64,000 nucleotides of DNA from Thermaerobacter subterraneus DSM 13965 (GTDB lineage Bacteria; Bacillota; Sulfobacillia; Thermaerobacterales; Thermaerobacteraceae). The stretch spans positions 510,840-574,839 of the forward strand of contig NZ_JH976535.1 of assembly GCF_000183545.2 (NCBI RefSeq). Reading direction: 5' to 3'. Under the pieces are notes generated by a model. It ran no database searches. It was given only the letters and a program-made list of their open reading frames with translations, and was not told the DNA's origin. Below are positions 42,125-50,130 of the stretch, in pieces. Within the stretch, counting starts at the first letter, position 1. Every line of letters starts with the position of its first letter. Both the position numbers and the translations under genes were made by a program.

Positions 42125-42850
42125 TCAGCGCCGGCTGCCGCCGGGTCCCCTGGCCAGGCGCCACGCCAGAACCAGCGCCCACAGGGCGCCCGGGATCAGG
42201 GACGCCAGCAGCAGGGGAACGGCCGCATGGGGGAAGAGCCAGGCCAGCACCATGCCGGGCAGCCCAGGCAGCAGGGCGGCCAGGGCCATGCTCCGGGAAA
42301 CCCGGGGACCCCCGGTGGGGGCCAAGGAGGCCAGATCCCAGGCCGCCGCCATCCCCGCCAGCCAGTAGAGCCAGGTGGCCACGTACCCACCCGCCAGGGT
42401 GGCCGGCCAGGCCACATCAAACCAGAGGGGGCTTTCATCCGGGCGCGCGGCCCGGGCCAAAAGGGGGAGCCCGGCGGCTTCCAGCGCCAGCAGCGGCAGC
42501 CACACGGCCAGCGCTGCCGTGGCCAGCATGGCGCCGGCGCCGCTCCAGCGGGCACGGCCCGCCTCGCGCAGGCCCTGGTACACCAGGAACCAGCCCAGGG
42601 ACCAGGCGGCCACCCCAAGGCCCAGACCCACGTGGACCGCAACCCAGCGTTCGGGGGCCCGGCGCACCGCGTCCAGCACCTCCGCCGCGTTGCCCGGGTC
42701 CAAGGTGACGGGGTGCAGGACGGTGCTCGCCGCCGCCAGCAGGCCTCCGGCCACCAGCAGCCGGCCCGCCCAGCGCCAGCTGTCGGCGGCAGGACCGCGC
42801 CCCGCGCCGCCGGTGCGTGTTCGACCGGTGCCTTGCACTCCCGCTTCCAT
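42125..42850 (-). CDS. Hypothetical multi-span membrane protein
   Basis: 241-residue hydrophobic protein of unknown function. About seven helices are visible, including WAGRLLVAGGLLAAASTVLH, WVAVHVGLGLGVAAWSLGWF, AGAMLATAALAVWLPLLALE, LAGGYVATWLYWLAGMAAAW and LASLIPGALWALVLAWRLAR. Loops are short, with a few Arg. The ATG at 42850 is chosen because GGGGGGAGGC lies upstream; the open frame extends further 5' without similarity. It is divergent from the TerC gene, with about 350 bases between. I do not recognise a family, and no cofactor motif is seen. Confidence 0.6.
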   Translation of the reverse strand: MEAGVQGTGRTRTGGAGRGPAADSWRWAGRLLVAGGLLAAASTVLHPVTLDPGNAAEVLDAVRRAPERWVAVHVGLGLGVAAWSLGWFLVYQGLREAGRARWSGAGAMLATAALAVWLPLLALEAAGLPLLARAARPDESPLWFDVAWPATLAGGYVATWLYWLAGMAAAWDLASLAPTGGPRVSRSMALAALLPGLPGMVLAWLFPHAAVPLLLASLIPGALWALVLAWRLARGPGGSRR

Positions 42851-43106
42851 GCCGCCTCCCCCCTGACCCGATCCCCCGCCGGCGACCAAGATCGCAGCCG
42901 GTCGCCCCGTTTCCCGGCGACGGGCGTGGGATCGGGGCGCATCGCCCGACCGCTTCACCGGCGGCCCGGCGGCCCGCTCCATGGAATGACCAGGACGCCC
43001 GCCGGTGCGCCCCAGCCCGTGGTCCGGAGCCGGCGGGTCCACGCCCTCTTACCTGCAAGTATCGCCAGTCCCGCGCCCGCCTCACCCCTGCCCAACAGTG
43101 GTGGTA

Positions 43107-43120
43107 CGTTATAGGTAACG
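43107..43120 (+). promoter_or_regulatory. Palindromic site CGTTA-TAGG-TAACG upstream of the TerC gene
   Basis: A perfect 5-bp inverted repeat overlaps a possible -10 hexamer TATAGG (43110-43115). It resembles the AGTTA-GG-TAACT site at 32488 in its GTTA..GGTAAC core. No yybP-ykoY manganese riboswitch is recognisable in the interval 42851-43206, which otherwise shows nothing. Confidence 0.35.
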
Positions 43121-43206
43121 CCGCCGGAGCCGCCCACGGCATCGGGGCACGGCGCTTCGCAACGGCGGCGGGCCAACCTGCTGGATCCTCCCGGGAGGCA
43201 TGATGG

Positions 43207-44172
43207 GTGGCAGATCTCTGGGAACAGGCGGCGCGGTTCTTTGGGCTTGTATTTGTAGATCTGCTGCTGGCCGGTGACAACGCGGTGGTCATCGCCCTGG
43301 CGGCCCGCCGCCTGCACGGGCGCATGCGCCGGCAGGCGATTCTGCTCGGCGCCGGCGGCGCCGTGGGACTGCGGCTTGGGCTGGCGGCGGCGGTCACGTG
43401 GCTGCTCCACATCCCGTTGCTGCAGGTGGTGGGCGGGCTGCTCCTGCTGTGGATCGCCCGCAAGCTGGTGGCCGGCGACCACGGCGGCCACGAGAACGTG
43501 CATGAAGCGGCCGGTGTCTGGGAGGCGGTCCAGACCATCATCCTGGCCGACGTGGTGATGTCCCTCGACAACGTGCTCGCCCTGGTCGGCGTCTCGGGCG
43601 GTCACCTGGGGCTGCTGGTCATGGGGCTCGCCCTGTCGGTACCGCTGATCATCTGGGGCAGTTCGCTCCTCAGCGGGCTCATGGACCGGTGGCCGTGGCT
43701 GATCCACGTGGGTGCCGGCATCCTGGTGTGGGTGGCCGTGGAGATGCTGCTCGAGGACCGGCTTGTGCACGAGGCCCTGGCCGGGGTGCCCGAAGGGGTG
43801 CTCCTGGCGGCCCACATTGCTGCGACGCTGCTGGTGACGGGCTTCTTCATGCTGAGGAGCCGGCGGCAGGGACAGGTGCCCACGCCGGAGGTGGCTGCAG
43901 GGACCGCGCCCGCTGGCGCCGGGTTCCACACGGCCGGTGCGGTGCCGGACGAACCCGGCAAACGGCCCTCATCCTCCCACGGGGGCCCTGCGGACGGCCG
44001 GTTCTCCTCCCCGCCGCCCGAACCGCTCCCCGGCCCGCGTGCCGGCGGCACCGCAACCCGCAGCGGCTTGGGGGGCGGCGGGTCCGGGGACGGGCCCATG
44101 CCGGCACCGGTGGCACCGGCCGTGGCGCGGCGCCCTCGCAAGCCGCAGGACCCACCCCCCAGCGAGGCGTGA
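43207..44172 (+). CDS. TerC/YjbE-family integral membrane protein
   Basis: 321-residue protein whose first 220 residues form the TerC fold of about seven helices. The metal-site acids are in FVDLLLAGDNAVVIALAAR and ILADVVMSLDNVLALVGVSG, the two hallmark repeats. Members of the Firmicute YjbE/YceF group export manganese, often to metallate secreted proteins or as they are made. The C-terminal 100 residues are Pro/Gly-rich and probably disordered. GTG 43207 has GGGAGG eight bases upstream. A palindromic site overlaps the promoter region. Specificity for Mn is inferred from the family. Confidence 0.88.
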   Translation: MADLWEQAARFFGLVFVDLLLAGDNAVVIALAARRLHGRMRRQAILLGAGGAVGLRLGLAAAVTWLLHIPLLQVVGGLLLLWIARKLVAGDHGGHENVHEAAGVWEAVQTIILADVVMSLDNVLALVGVSGGHLGLLVMGLALSVPLIIWGSSLLSGLMDRWPWLIHVGAGILVWVAVEMLLEDRLVHEALAGVPEGVLLAAHIAATLLVTGFFMLRSRRQGQVPTPEVAAGTAPAGAGFHTAGAVPDEPGKRPSSSHGGPADGRFSSPPPEPLPGPRAGGTATRSGLGGGGSGDGPMPAPVAPAVARRPRKPQDPPPSEA

Positions 44173-44270
44173 GCCGCGAGCCCCTGGTGAGGAGGCTCGT
44201 TCCATGGCCGTGGCCCGGGCCGGCGAACCCCCGGCGGAGGGGCAAAGCCGAAGTCCGTTGGCGCAGGGTG

Positions 44271-44765
44271 CTAGGAATCGGCCGGTTCGTCCCGGTACAC
44301 CAGGTGACGGGTGGTCAGGGGCGGGTGGGCCAGCGCTGCGCCCAGGACGGGCGGCAAGAGCCGCACGCCGTGGCCGAGGTCACCAAGGGAGAACCAGCGG
44401 AAGGTGAGCAGGTTGGACCCATCCTGCCGGTGGCTGGATTGCCCCCGCGCCGGGACCCGTCCGCCCGGGGAACCGGGCAACGTCACCCGGTAGTAGAACC
44501 CCAGCTCATGAAACCGCCGCCCTTGCAAGGTAAAGAAGGATTCCACAACCCAGAGCAGGCGGCCCACCTGGACGTTGACGCCGAGCTCCTCCTGCAGTTC
44601 CCGGTGCAGAGCAGCACTCGTCGCCTCGCCCCCTTCGACCCGGCCACCGGGCAGGATCCAGTAATCGGTGCCGGCGATCTGGTGAAGAAGAACATGGTCG
44701 CCGGCGAGGATCACGCCGGCGACCCGCAGGTTGAAGCGCACGCCGTCCGTATCAAAGCTCAGCAC
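44271..44765 (-). CDS. Nudix hydrolase
   Basis: 164-residue hydrolase for nucleoside diphosphate derivatives. The Nudix box is complete, GGRVEGGEATSAALHRELQE followed by ELG, matching G-x5-E-x7-R-E-x2-E-E-x-G with all metal-binding Glu residues. Strand VAGVILAGDHVLLHQIAG precedes it. The domain is the whole protein, so no fused specificity domain helps to name the substrate. I chose GTG 44765 because AAGGAGGG lies ten bases upstream; the open frame runs on to 44849 but that part is not conserved. It faces the TerC gene tail to tail. Confidence 0.85.
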   Translation of the reverse strand: MLSFDTDGVRFNLRVAGVILAGDHVLLHQIAGTDYWILPGGRVEGGEATSAALHRELQEELGVNVQVGRLLWVVESFFTLQGRRFHELGFYYRVTLPGSPGGRVPARGQSSHRQDGSNLLTFRWFSLGDLGHGVRLLPPVLGAALAHPPLTTRHLVYRDEPADS

Positions 44766-44899
44766 CCGGTCCTGGCCCTCCTTGTCTTGCCGACGTGATC
44801 GCCATGCGCCGTGCCACGCTGTTCCATCGCCCATGCCACGCTCTGCCATGGTGACCTCGGCCTGCGATCTTGCCGACGGTTTACCGCGACACCGGTACG

Positions 44900-46045
44900 C
44901 TACGCCGGGACCAGCGCGGCCAGTTCCCGCAGGGACTGCTCGGTGGCCGCGTCGAACAGGTGCAGGTGCTCGGCGTCCAGCGTAAGCGCCAGCCGGTCGC
45001 CCGGGCGCACGGCCAGGCGCGGGTCGACCCGCACCGTCAGGGACGCCGCCCCCGCCGTCACGTATACGAAGGTCTCGGCGCCCAGCGGTTCGACCACCTC
45101 GGCGGTGGCCACCAGGTGGGTCTCACCGGGCACGGCACTGCCTTCGGCCGGGCGGGCGTGAATGTGTTCGGGCCGGACGCCCAGGAGCACTTCCCGCCGG
45201 TGGCCGTCCCCGGAGGACAGGCAAGCTCCGGCCGTTTCGGCCAGCTCGCCCTTCAGGCGGCAGCTCAAGCCGCCGCCAGCGAAGCGGACCTCCCCGTCGA
45301 TCCGTTCCACCACACCGCGGATGAAGTTCATCGGCGGCGAGCCGATGAAGGAGGCGACGAAGACGTTGGCCGGGCGGGCGTAGATATCCTGGGGCGTGGC
45401 CACCTGCTGCAGCTTGCCGTCCCGCAGCACGGCGATGCGGTCACCCAGGGTCATGGCCTCCACCTGATCGTGGGTGACGTAGATCGTGGTGGTACCCAGG
45501 CGCTGGTGCAGGCGGGCCAGCTCGGTGCGCATCTGTACGCGGAGCTGGGCGTCCAGGTTGGAGAGGGGTTCGTCCATCAGGAACACCTTGGGATCGCGGA
45601 CGATGGCCCGGCCCAGGGCCACCCGCTGGCGCTGGCCGCCCGAGAGCTGGGCCGGTCGGCGCTTGAGCAGGTTCGTCAGGCCCAGGGTCTCCGCCGCCTG
45701 GCGCACCCGGCGGTCGATCTCGTCCCGCGGTACCTTGCGCATCCGCAGGCCGAAGGCCATGTTGTCGTAGACGGTCATGTGGGGATAGAGGGCGTAATTC
45801 TGGAAGACCATGGCCACGTCCCGGTCCTTGGGCGGCACGTCATTGACCACCCGGTCCCCGATGTACACCTGGCCTTCGGTCACGTCTTCCAGGCCCGCGA
45901 TGAGCCGCAAGAGCGTGGACTTCCCGCAGCCCGAAGGCCCCACCAGGACCAGGAACTCCCCGTCGGCGATGTCCAGCGAGACCCGGTCGACCGCCACGGT
46001 GGAGCCAAAGCGCTTCGTTACGTCCACCAGCCGGACCTCTGCCAT
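44900..46045 (-). CDS. MsmX/UgpC-type ATPase of carbohydrate ABC importers
   Basis: 381-residue ATP-binding subunit. Walker A is GPSGCGKSTLLRLIAG, the Q loop is VFQNYALYPHMTVYDN, the ABC signature is LSGGQRQRVALGRA, and Walker B is VFLMDEPLSNLD. The C-terminal regulatory OB-like domain of MalK/UgpC/MsmX follows (FIGSPPMNF, LLGVRPEHIH, ending VDPRLAVRPGDRLALTLDAE). No permease or binding protein is adjacent. It is probably a shared ATPase like B. subtilis MsmX, which powers several sugar importers. ATG 46045 follows TTGGAGGA. Trehalose synthase lies on the far side of the TnpB gene. Confidence 0.9.
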   Translation of the reverse strand: MAEVRLVDVTKRFGSTVAVDRVSLDIADGEFLVLVGPSGCGKSTLLRLIAGLEDVTEGQVYIGDRVVNDVPPKDRDVAMVFQNYALYPHMTVYDNMAFGLRMRKVPRDEIDRRVRQAAETLGLTNLLKRRPAQLSGGQRQRVALGRAIVRDPKVFLMDEPLSNLDAQLRVQMRTELARLHQRLGTTTIYVTHDQVEAMTLGDRIAVLRDGKLQQVATPQDIYARPANVFVASFIGSPPMNFIRGVVERIDGEVRFAGGGLSCRLKGELAETAGACLSSGDGHRREVLLGVRPEHIHARPAEGSAVPGETHLVATAEVVEPLGAETFVYVTAGAASLTVRVDPRLAVRPGDRLALTLDAEHLHLFDAATEQSLRELAALVPA

Positions 46046-46497
46046 GGCGGGATTCCTCCAATCGATGTGAACGAGCAAAAATTCGTTGTAGTAGCCTGAA
46101 ATCCTGCCTGGACGGGCTTGACACCGCGCCGACAGGCCGCGTCTCCACCGACGTCGAGGGGGCGGCGCTGCCGGACGCGGCGGTGACAAACATACCTGTG
46201 GGTGACGCAGGGTGGAGGGTCCGGCGCGGGGCCGGGTGGTGGGATGCGGGATGGTGAGCGGGCGCCGGGCGCTGCATAGGCGAGCGCGCGGGCCAGGCCG
46301 GCGGAGATCAGCGGTTCCCTGCCCTTCCAGGGCATGTCCAGGGGCTCGTAGCTGCTTACCATTCCATCATCATCTCTTATCCGCCGTAGGCGAATCTTTC
46401 CCATAACTTGTTCCCCACTCCCGACACTTTCCCCCACTTTCGGCTGACGAACGGAAAAGGTGTTTGGTATTATGAGGAAAGGAGGATGATCTGGCCG
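46046..46497. other. Interval between MsmX-type gene and tnpB; possible tnpB promoter
   Basis: No supported gene. A small hairpin TGCCCT-TCC-AGGGCA lies near 46318. Just before tnpB, CTGACG (46444-46449) and TATTAT (46469-46474) could form a promoter with 19 bp spacing, followed by AAAGGAGG (46478-46485). The left end of the tnpB element should lie here but its exact border cannot be set by eye. Confidence 0.4.
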
Positions 46498-48096
46498 ATG
46501 CAGGCGACCTTTCAGACAAAGATTCAAGACCCGTCTGTTTATCCCGTGCTGGACGCCATCGCCGCCCTGTACGGTCGCCTGCTGCGCCGGTTGTTTGTCG
46601 ATGTCTATGTGCGGAAGCGTTCCCTTGTCGAATGCAAGCGGGAATACATTGCCCGCTACGGCATCACAGCCCGCCACTTCAACGCGCTGGCCACCGAACT
46701 CCAGGCCAAGGTGAAGGCGGCGGAGGAAGCCCATCGGCACCATCTGGTGCATCTGCGCGGCCAGATTCAAGCCACGGAACGAGCGATTGCCAAGTTGCAA
46801 AAGCAAGACAAGGCCCTGGCGTCCGGAAAGGGCCGCGGGGCCGGCCTGCCGCCCGAAGAGCGGGCCGAGCGTCGCCGCCGGGTTCGGTTTCGGCTGCACC
46901 AGAAGAAGCGACGGCTGGCGATGCTTCGCGCCCGCCTTGAAACGGCAAAAGCCCGGACGGGATTGCCGCCGATTTGCTTTGGCTCACGGCGTTTGTTTCA
47001 CCGGCAGTTCCACCTTGCAGAGAACGGCTTGGCTTCCCACGACGAATGGCGCAAGGCATGGCGCGATGCCCGAAGCCAAGGCTTCTTCTGCATCGGCTCC
47101 AAAGACGAGATGAGCGGCAACCAAACGTGCTCGCTCTTTGGCGACAGCTTGCGCCTTCGGGTGCCCAACGCCCTGGCCGGCCGCTTGGGGCGGCATGTTT
47201 GGCTACACGGCATCCGCTTCCCCTACGGACAGGATGTCATCCTGGCGGCCCTTGCGTCCGGGCAAGCCATCAGCTATCGGTTCGTCCGGCAAAACGGCGC
47301 GTGGTATGTCTTCGCCACCACCGAACGGCCCGCGGCTCCGATCACCACCTGGCGGAGGGCTGGCGCCCTTGGCGCGGATCTGAATCCCGACCGGCTGGCC
47401 GTGGCGGAGGTCGACCGCTTCGGCAACCCCGTGGCGGCTCGCGACATCCGGTTTCAGATTCAAGGCAAACGCCGGGAGCAGGTGAAGGCCATCCTGGGCG
47501 AGGTGGTGGCGGACCTGGTGGCATGGGCAAAGGGCGCCGGCAAGCCCATCGTGGTGGAGCACCTCGATTTCCGGGAGAAGAAGACCCGCCTACGGGAAGA
47601 AGGCCCCCGCTACGCCCGGATGCTCTCCGCCTTTGCCTATGGCGCGTTCATGGCCCTGCTGCTCTCCCGGGCCGCCCGGGAAGGCGTGGAAGTGATCCGC
47701 GTCAACCCGGCCTTCACCAGTGTGATTGGCAAGGTCAAGTTTATGGCCCGGTACGGACTGTCGCCCCACGCCGCCGCGGCGGTGGCGATTGCCCGCCGGG
47801 GCCTTGGTTTGGGCGAGCGCTTGCGCTCCGGAACCGCCCGCCCTCTACCCGCGAGGAATCGAGGGCGGCACGTCTGGAGCGATTGGCGGCGCATCGCCCC
47901 GTCGGTGCGCGGCAAGCGGGCGCACCGGCTTTATCAGCGGTCCTCCGAGGACACTCCAGGTCGGGGAGAACCCCGATCCACCCTGGCACCGGCAGCTCAC
48001 AACCTGCACGGCCCGGGGTGTGATGGTCTGGCTTGGGGTCCGGGGTGCGATCCCCCGGCGCGAATCGTCGGGAGCGCTGTTCGCCCGGCGTCATAG
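46498..48096 (+). CDS. tnpB: Atypical TnpB (IS605 OrfB-like, no zinc ribbon, His at RuvC-III)
   Basis: 532-residue RuvC-fold protein of the RNA-guided TnpB superfamily. N-terminal helices (LYGRLLRRLFVDVYVRKRSL) and a basic, Lys/Arg/Gln-rich region precede the wedge-like domain (FCIGSKDEMSGNQTCSLFGD). RuvC-I is ALGADLNPDRLAVAEVD with Asp, and RuvC-II is KPIVVEHLDFREKKTR with Glu. In the region of the usual zinc ribbon there is only VNPAFTSVIGKVKFMARYGL with no Cys. RuvC-III reads SPHAAAAVAIARRGLG, with His where canonical TnpB has Asp. No tnpA is adjacent, so it is a TnpB-only (IS1341-like) unit. ATG 46498 with AAAGGAGG upstream. The last 70 residues overlap predicted hairpins and may double as omegaRNA. 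It is somewhat less GC-rich than its neighbours. Confidence 0.8.
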   Translation: MQATFQTKIQDPSVYPVLDAIAALYGRLLRRLFVDVYVRKRSLVECKREYIARYGITARHFNALATELQAKVKAAEEAHRHHLVHLRGQIQATERAIAKLQKQDKALASGKGRGAGLPPEERAERRRRVRFRLHQKKRRLAMLRARLETAKARTGLPPICFGSRRLFHRQFHLAENGLASHDEWRKAWRDARSQGFFCIGSKDEMSGNQTCSLFGDSLRLRVPNALAGRLGRHVWLHGIRFPYGQDVILAALASGQAISYRFVRQNGAWYVFATTERPAAPITTWRRAGALGADLNPDRLAVAEVDRFGNPVAARDIRFQIQGKRREQVKAILGEVVADLVAWAKGAGKPIVVEHLDFREKKTRLREEGPRYARMLSAFAYGAFMALLLSRAAREGVEVIRVNPAFTSVIGKVKFMARYGLSPHAAAAVAIARRGLGLGERLRSGTARPLPARNRGRHVWSDWRRIAPSVRGKRAHRLYQRSSEDTPGRGEPRSTLAPAAHNLHGPGCDGLAWGPGCDPPARIVGSAVRPAS

Positions 48097-48122
48097 GCGG
48101 ATGCAATAAATGCCTATGTTTT
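48040..48122 (+). ncRNA. Candidate 3' omegaRNA/right-end hairpins and terminator of tnpB
   Basis: Three hairpins overlap the 3' end of tnpB: CCGGGG/CCCCGG (48040-48058), CGGG/CCCG near 48069-48088, and CATAGGC/GCCTATG (48092-48118), the last followed by TTTT. The stop codon TAG lies inside the last one. TnpB guide RNAs are known to overlap the gene's 3' end and run into flanking DNA. The last hairpin could equally be a plain terminator. Confidence 0.3.
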
Positions 48123-48249
48123 GAGGAACGGTTGCCCCGTCCCTTGACCGGCCTTCCGGTACCTGCATAGGATGTTGCCCCGGGTATCCCGGGAGGGCGC
48201 TGGCAAACCGGACAATGCTTCGACCCAGCCGGTGGGAGGGACCGCTGGC

Positions 48250-50016
48250 GTGCAGGCGCCGGAGGGACAGGCTGCCGGCCATCCCCGGCAAGGGGTGGCG
48301 CAAGGGGGAGCGGCCGGTACCGTGCTGCAGGTTCGGGCAGCGGCGGACGGCCGGGGGCCGGCCGGGGGGCCGGTTCCACCCACGCTGTGGTACAAGGATG
48401 CCATCCTCTATGAGCTGCACGTGCGCACCTTCTTCGACGGCAACGGCGACGGCACCGGCGACTTCCGTGGCCTGACGGCCAGGCTGGACTACCTGCAGGA
48501 CCTGGGCGTCACGGCGCTCTGGCTCCTGCCCTTCTACCCGTCGCCCCTGGCGGACGACGGCTACGACGTGGCGGACTACACGGCGGTCCACCCGGCCTAC
48601 GGCACGCTGGGCGACTTCAAGCGGTTCCTGGCGGAAGCCCACCGCCGCGGGCTGCGGGTGATCATCGACCTGGTGCTGAACCACACCTCCCGGCAGCACC
48701 GCTGGTTCCAGCGGGCCCGGCGCGCCCGGCCGGGCAGCCCGTGGCGCAACTTCTACGTCTGGAGCGAGACGCCCGACCGCTACCGCGGGGTCCGGGTGAT
48801 CTTCCCCGACTACGAGGAGGGCAACTGGACCTGGGACCCCGTGGCCCAGGCCTACTACTGGCACCGCTTCTATGCCCACCAGCCCGACCTGAACTATGAA
48901 AATCCCCTGGTGCGCCGGGCCATGCTGCGGGTAGCGGATTTCTGGTTGCGCCTGGGCGTCGACGGCTTCCGGCTGGATGCCCTCTCGTACCTCTACGAGG
49001 CCGAGGGCACCACCTGTGCGGGTTTGCCCGCGACCCACGACTTCGTCCGCGAGTTCCGCGCCCACGTGGAGTCCCGTTACGGCGAGCGGGTGCTGCTGGC
49101 CGAGGCCAACGAGCCGCCGGCCGAACTGGCCCGCTACCTGCAGGGGGACGAGTGCCACATGGCCTTCCACTTCCCCCTGATGCCCCGGCTGTTCCTCGCC
49201 CTGGCCCGGGAAGAGGCCCGGCCGCTGGAGCAGGTGCTGCGGGACGCGCCGGCCATCGCCCCGGCCTGCCAGTGGGCCGTGTTCCTCCGCAACCACGACG
49301 AGCTGAGCCTGGAGATGGTGACGCCGGAGGAACGGGCAGCGCTCCTTGACGCCTATGCGCCCGATCCCCAGGCCCGGGTCAACCTGGGCATCCGGCGCCG
49401 GCTGGCGCCTTTGCTGGGCAACGACCGGCGGCGGATCGAGCTGGCCTACGGCCTCCTCTTCTCCCTGCCCGGCACGCCGGTGATCTACTACGGGGACGAG
49501 ATCGGCATGGGCGACAACATCTACCTGCCCGACCGGCATGCGGTGCGCACGCCGATGCAATGGAGCGGCGGGCGCAATGCGGGCTTCTCACCGGCCAACC
49601 CCCAGCGGCTCTGCGCGCCGGTGGTGGTCGACCCGGCCTATCACTACGAGGCGGTCAACGTCGAGGCCCAGCTGGCCAGCCCCGACTCGCTGCTCAACTG
49701 GATGCGGCGGCTCATCGCCGTGCGCAAGGGGCTGCCGGCGCTGGGCCGCGGCAGCCTGGAGCTGGTCGAGGCCGACAATCCCCGGGTGCTGGCCTTCATC
49801 CGGCGCCACGGCGATCTGGCGGTTCTGGTGGTGGCCAACCTGTCCCGCTACGTCCAGGGGGTCCGGCTTGGCCTCGGGCCGTACCGGGGCGCCATACCTG
49901 CCGACGCCTTCGGCGGCTCGGCCCTGCCCCCGGTGGGGGAGGAGCCGTACTTTCTGACCCTGGGCCCCCACGGGTTCTACTGGTTCGTCCTGCGCCGGCC
50001 GCCGGCCGGGTTGTAA
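48250..50016 (+). CDS. treS: Trehalose synthase (maltose alpha-D-glucosyltransferase), GH13
   Basis: 588-residue alpha-amylase-family enzyme that interconverts maltose and trehalose. The order is that of GH13 subfamily 16: LWYKDAILYELHVRTFFDGN, GDGTGDFRGL, LRVIIDLVLNHTSRQHRWFQ, the nucleophile Asp243 in FRLDALSYLYE, acid Glu285 in LLAEANE, and Asp350 in FLRNHDEL. It ends with a C-terminal beta domain and lacks a fused maltokinase. GTG 48250 follows GGGAGGG at good spacing; an in-frame ATG at 48172 lacks a ribosome binding site. Trehalose would serve as osmolyte or thermoprotectant. It lies downstream of the tnpB unit. Confidence 0.9.
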   Translation: MQAPEGQAAGHPRQGVAQGGAAGTVLQVRAAADGRGPAGGPVPPTLWYKDAILYELHVRTFFDGNGDGTGDFRGLTARLDYLQDLGVTALWLLPFYPSPLADDGYDVADYTAVHPAYGTLGDFKRFLAEAHRRGLRVIIDLVLNHTSRQHRWFQRARRARPGSPWRNFYVWSETPDRYRGVRVIFPDYEEGNWTWDPVAQAYYWHRFYAHQPDLNYENPLVRRAMLRVADFWLRLGVDGFRLDALSYLYEAEGTTCAGLPATHDFVREFRAHVESRYGERVLLAEANEPPAELARYLQGDECHMAFHFPLMPRLFLALAREEARPLEQVLRDAPAIAPACQWAVFLRNHDELSLEMVTPEERAALLDAYAPDPQARVNLGIRRRLAPLLGNDRRRIELAYGLLFSLPGTPVIYYGDEIGMGDNIYLPDRHAVRTPMQWSGGRNAGFSPANPQRLCAPVVVDPAYHYEAVNVEAQLASPDSLLNWMRRLIAVRKGLPALGRGSLELVEADNPRVLAFIRRHGDLAVLVVANLSRYVQGVRLGLGPYRGAIPADAFGGSALPPVGEEPYFLTLGPHGFYWFVLRRPPAGL

Positions 50017-50130
50017 GGGGGCATGCCCGCGGTATGCGGCCCGCCTCCTGCGCGGCCTGCCGGCAGGCACCGGCCGCCGGTTCGCGTAATGTATCCCTGC
50101 TGGAAGATGGCAAGCAGAGGGGGCGGGGCC

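Noticed and set aside
41644-42708. Open frame on the plus strand after the DeoR promoter
   Set aside because: No ribosome binding site, Arg/Gly/Pro-rich noise, and it overlaps a better supported membrane protein on the other strand.
42851-43206. yybP-ykoY manganese riboswitch upstream of the TerC gene
   Set aside because: Expected because many TerC-type genes have one, but its conserved loops are not seen; a palindrome is present instead.
46260-46360. Minus-strand peptide SSYEPLDMPWKGREPL as a gene interrupted by tnpB
   Set aside because: It looks protein-like for only about 30 codons, then becomes low-complexity, and it has no clear start or relative.
46046-48249. tnpA (Y1 transposase) partner for tnpB
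   Set aside because: No HUH-motif ORF exists on either strand near tnpB, so the unit is TnpB-only.
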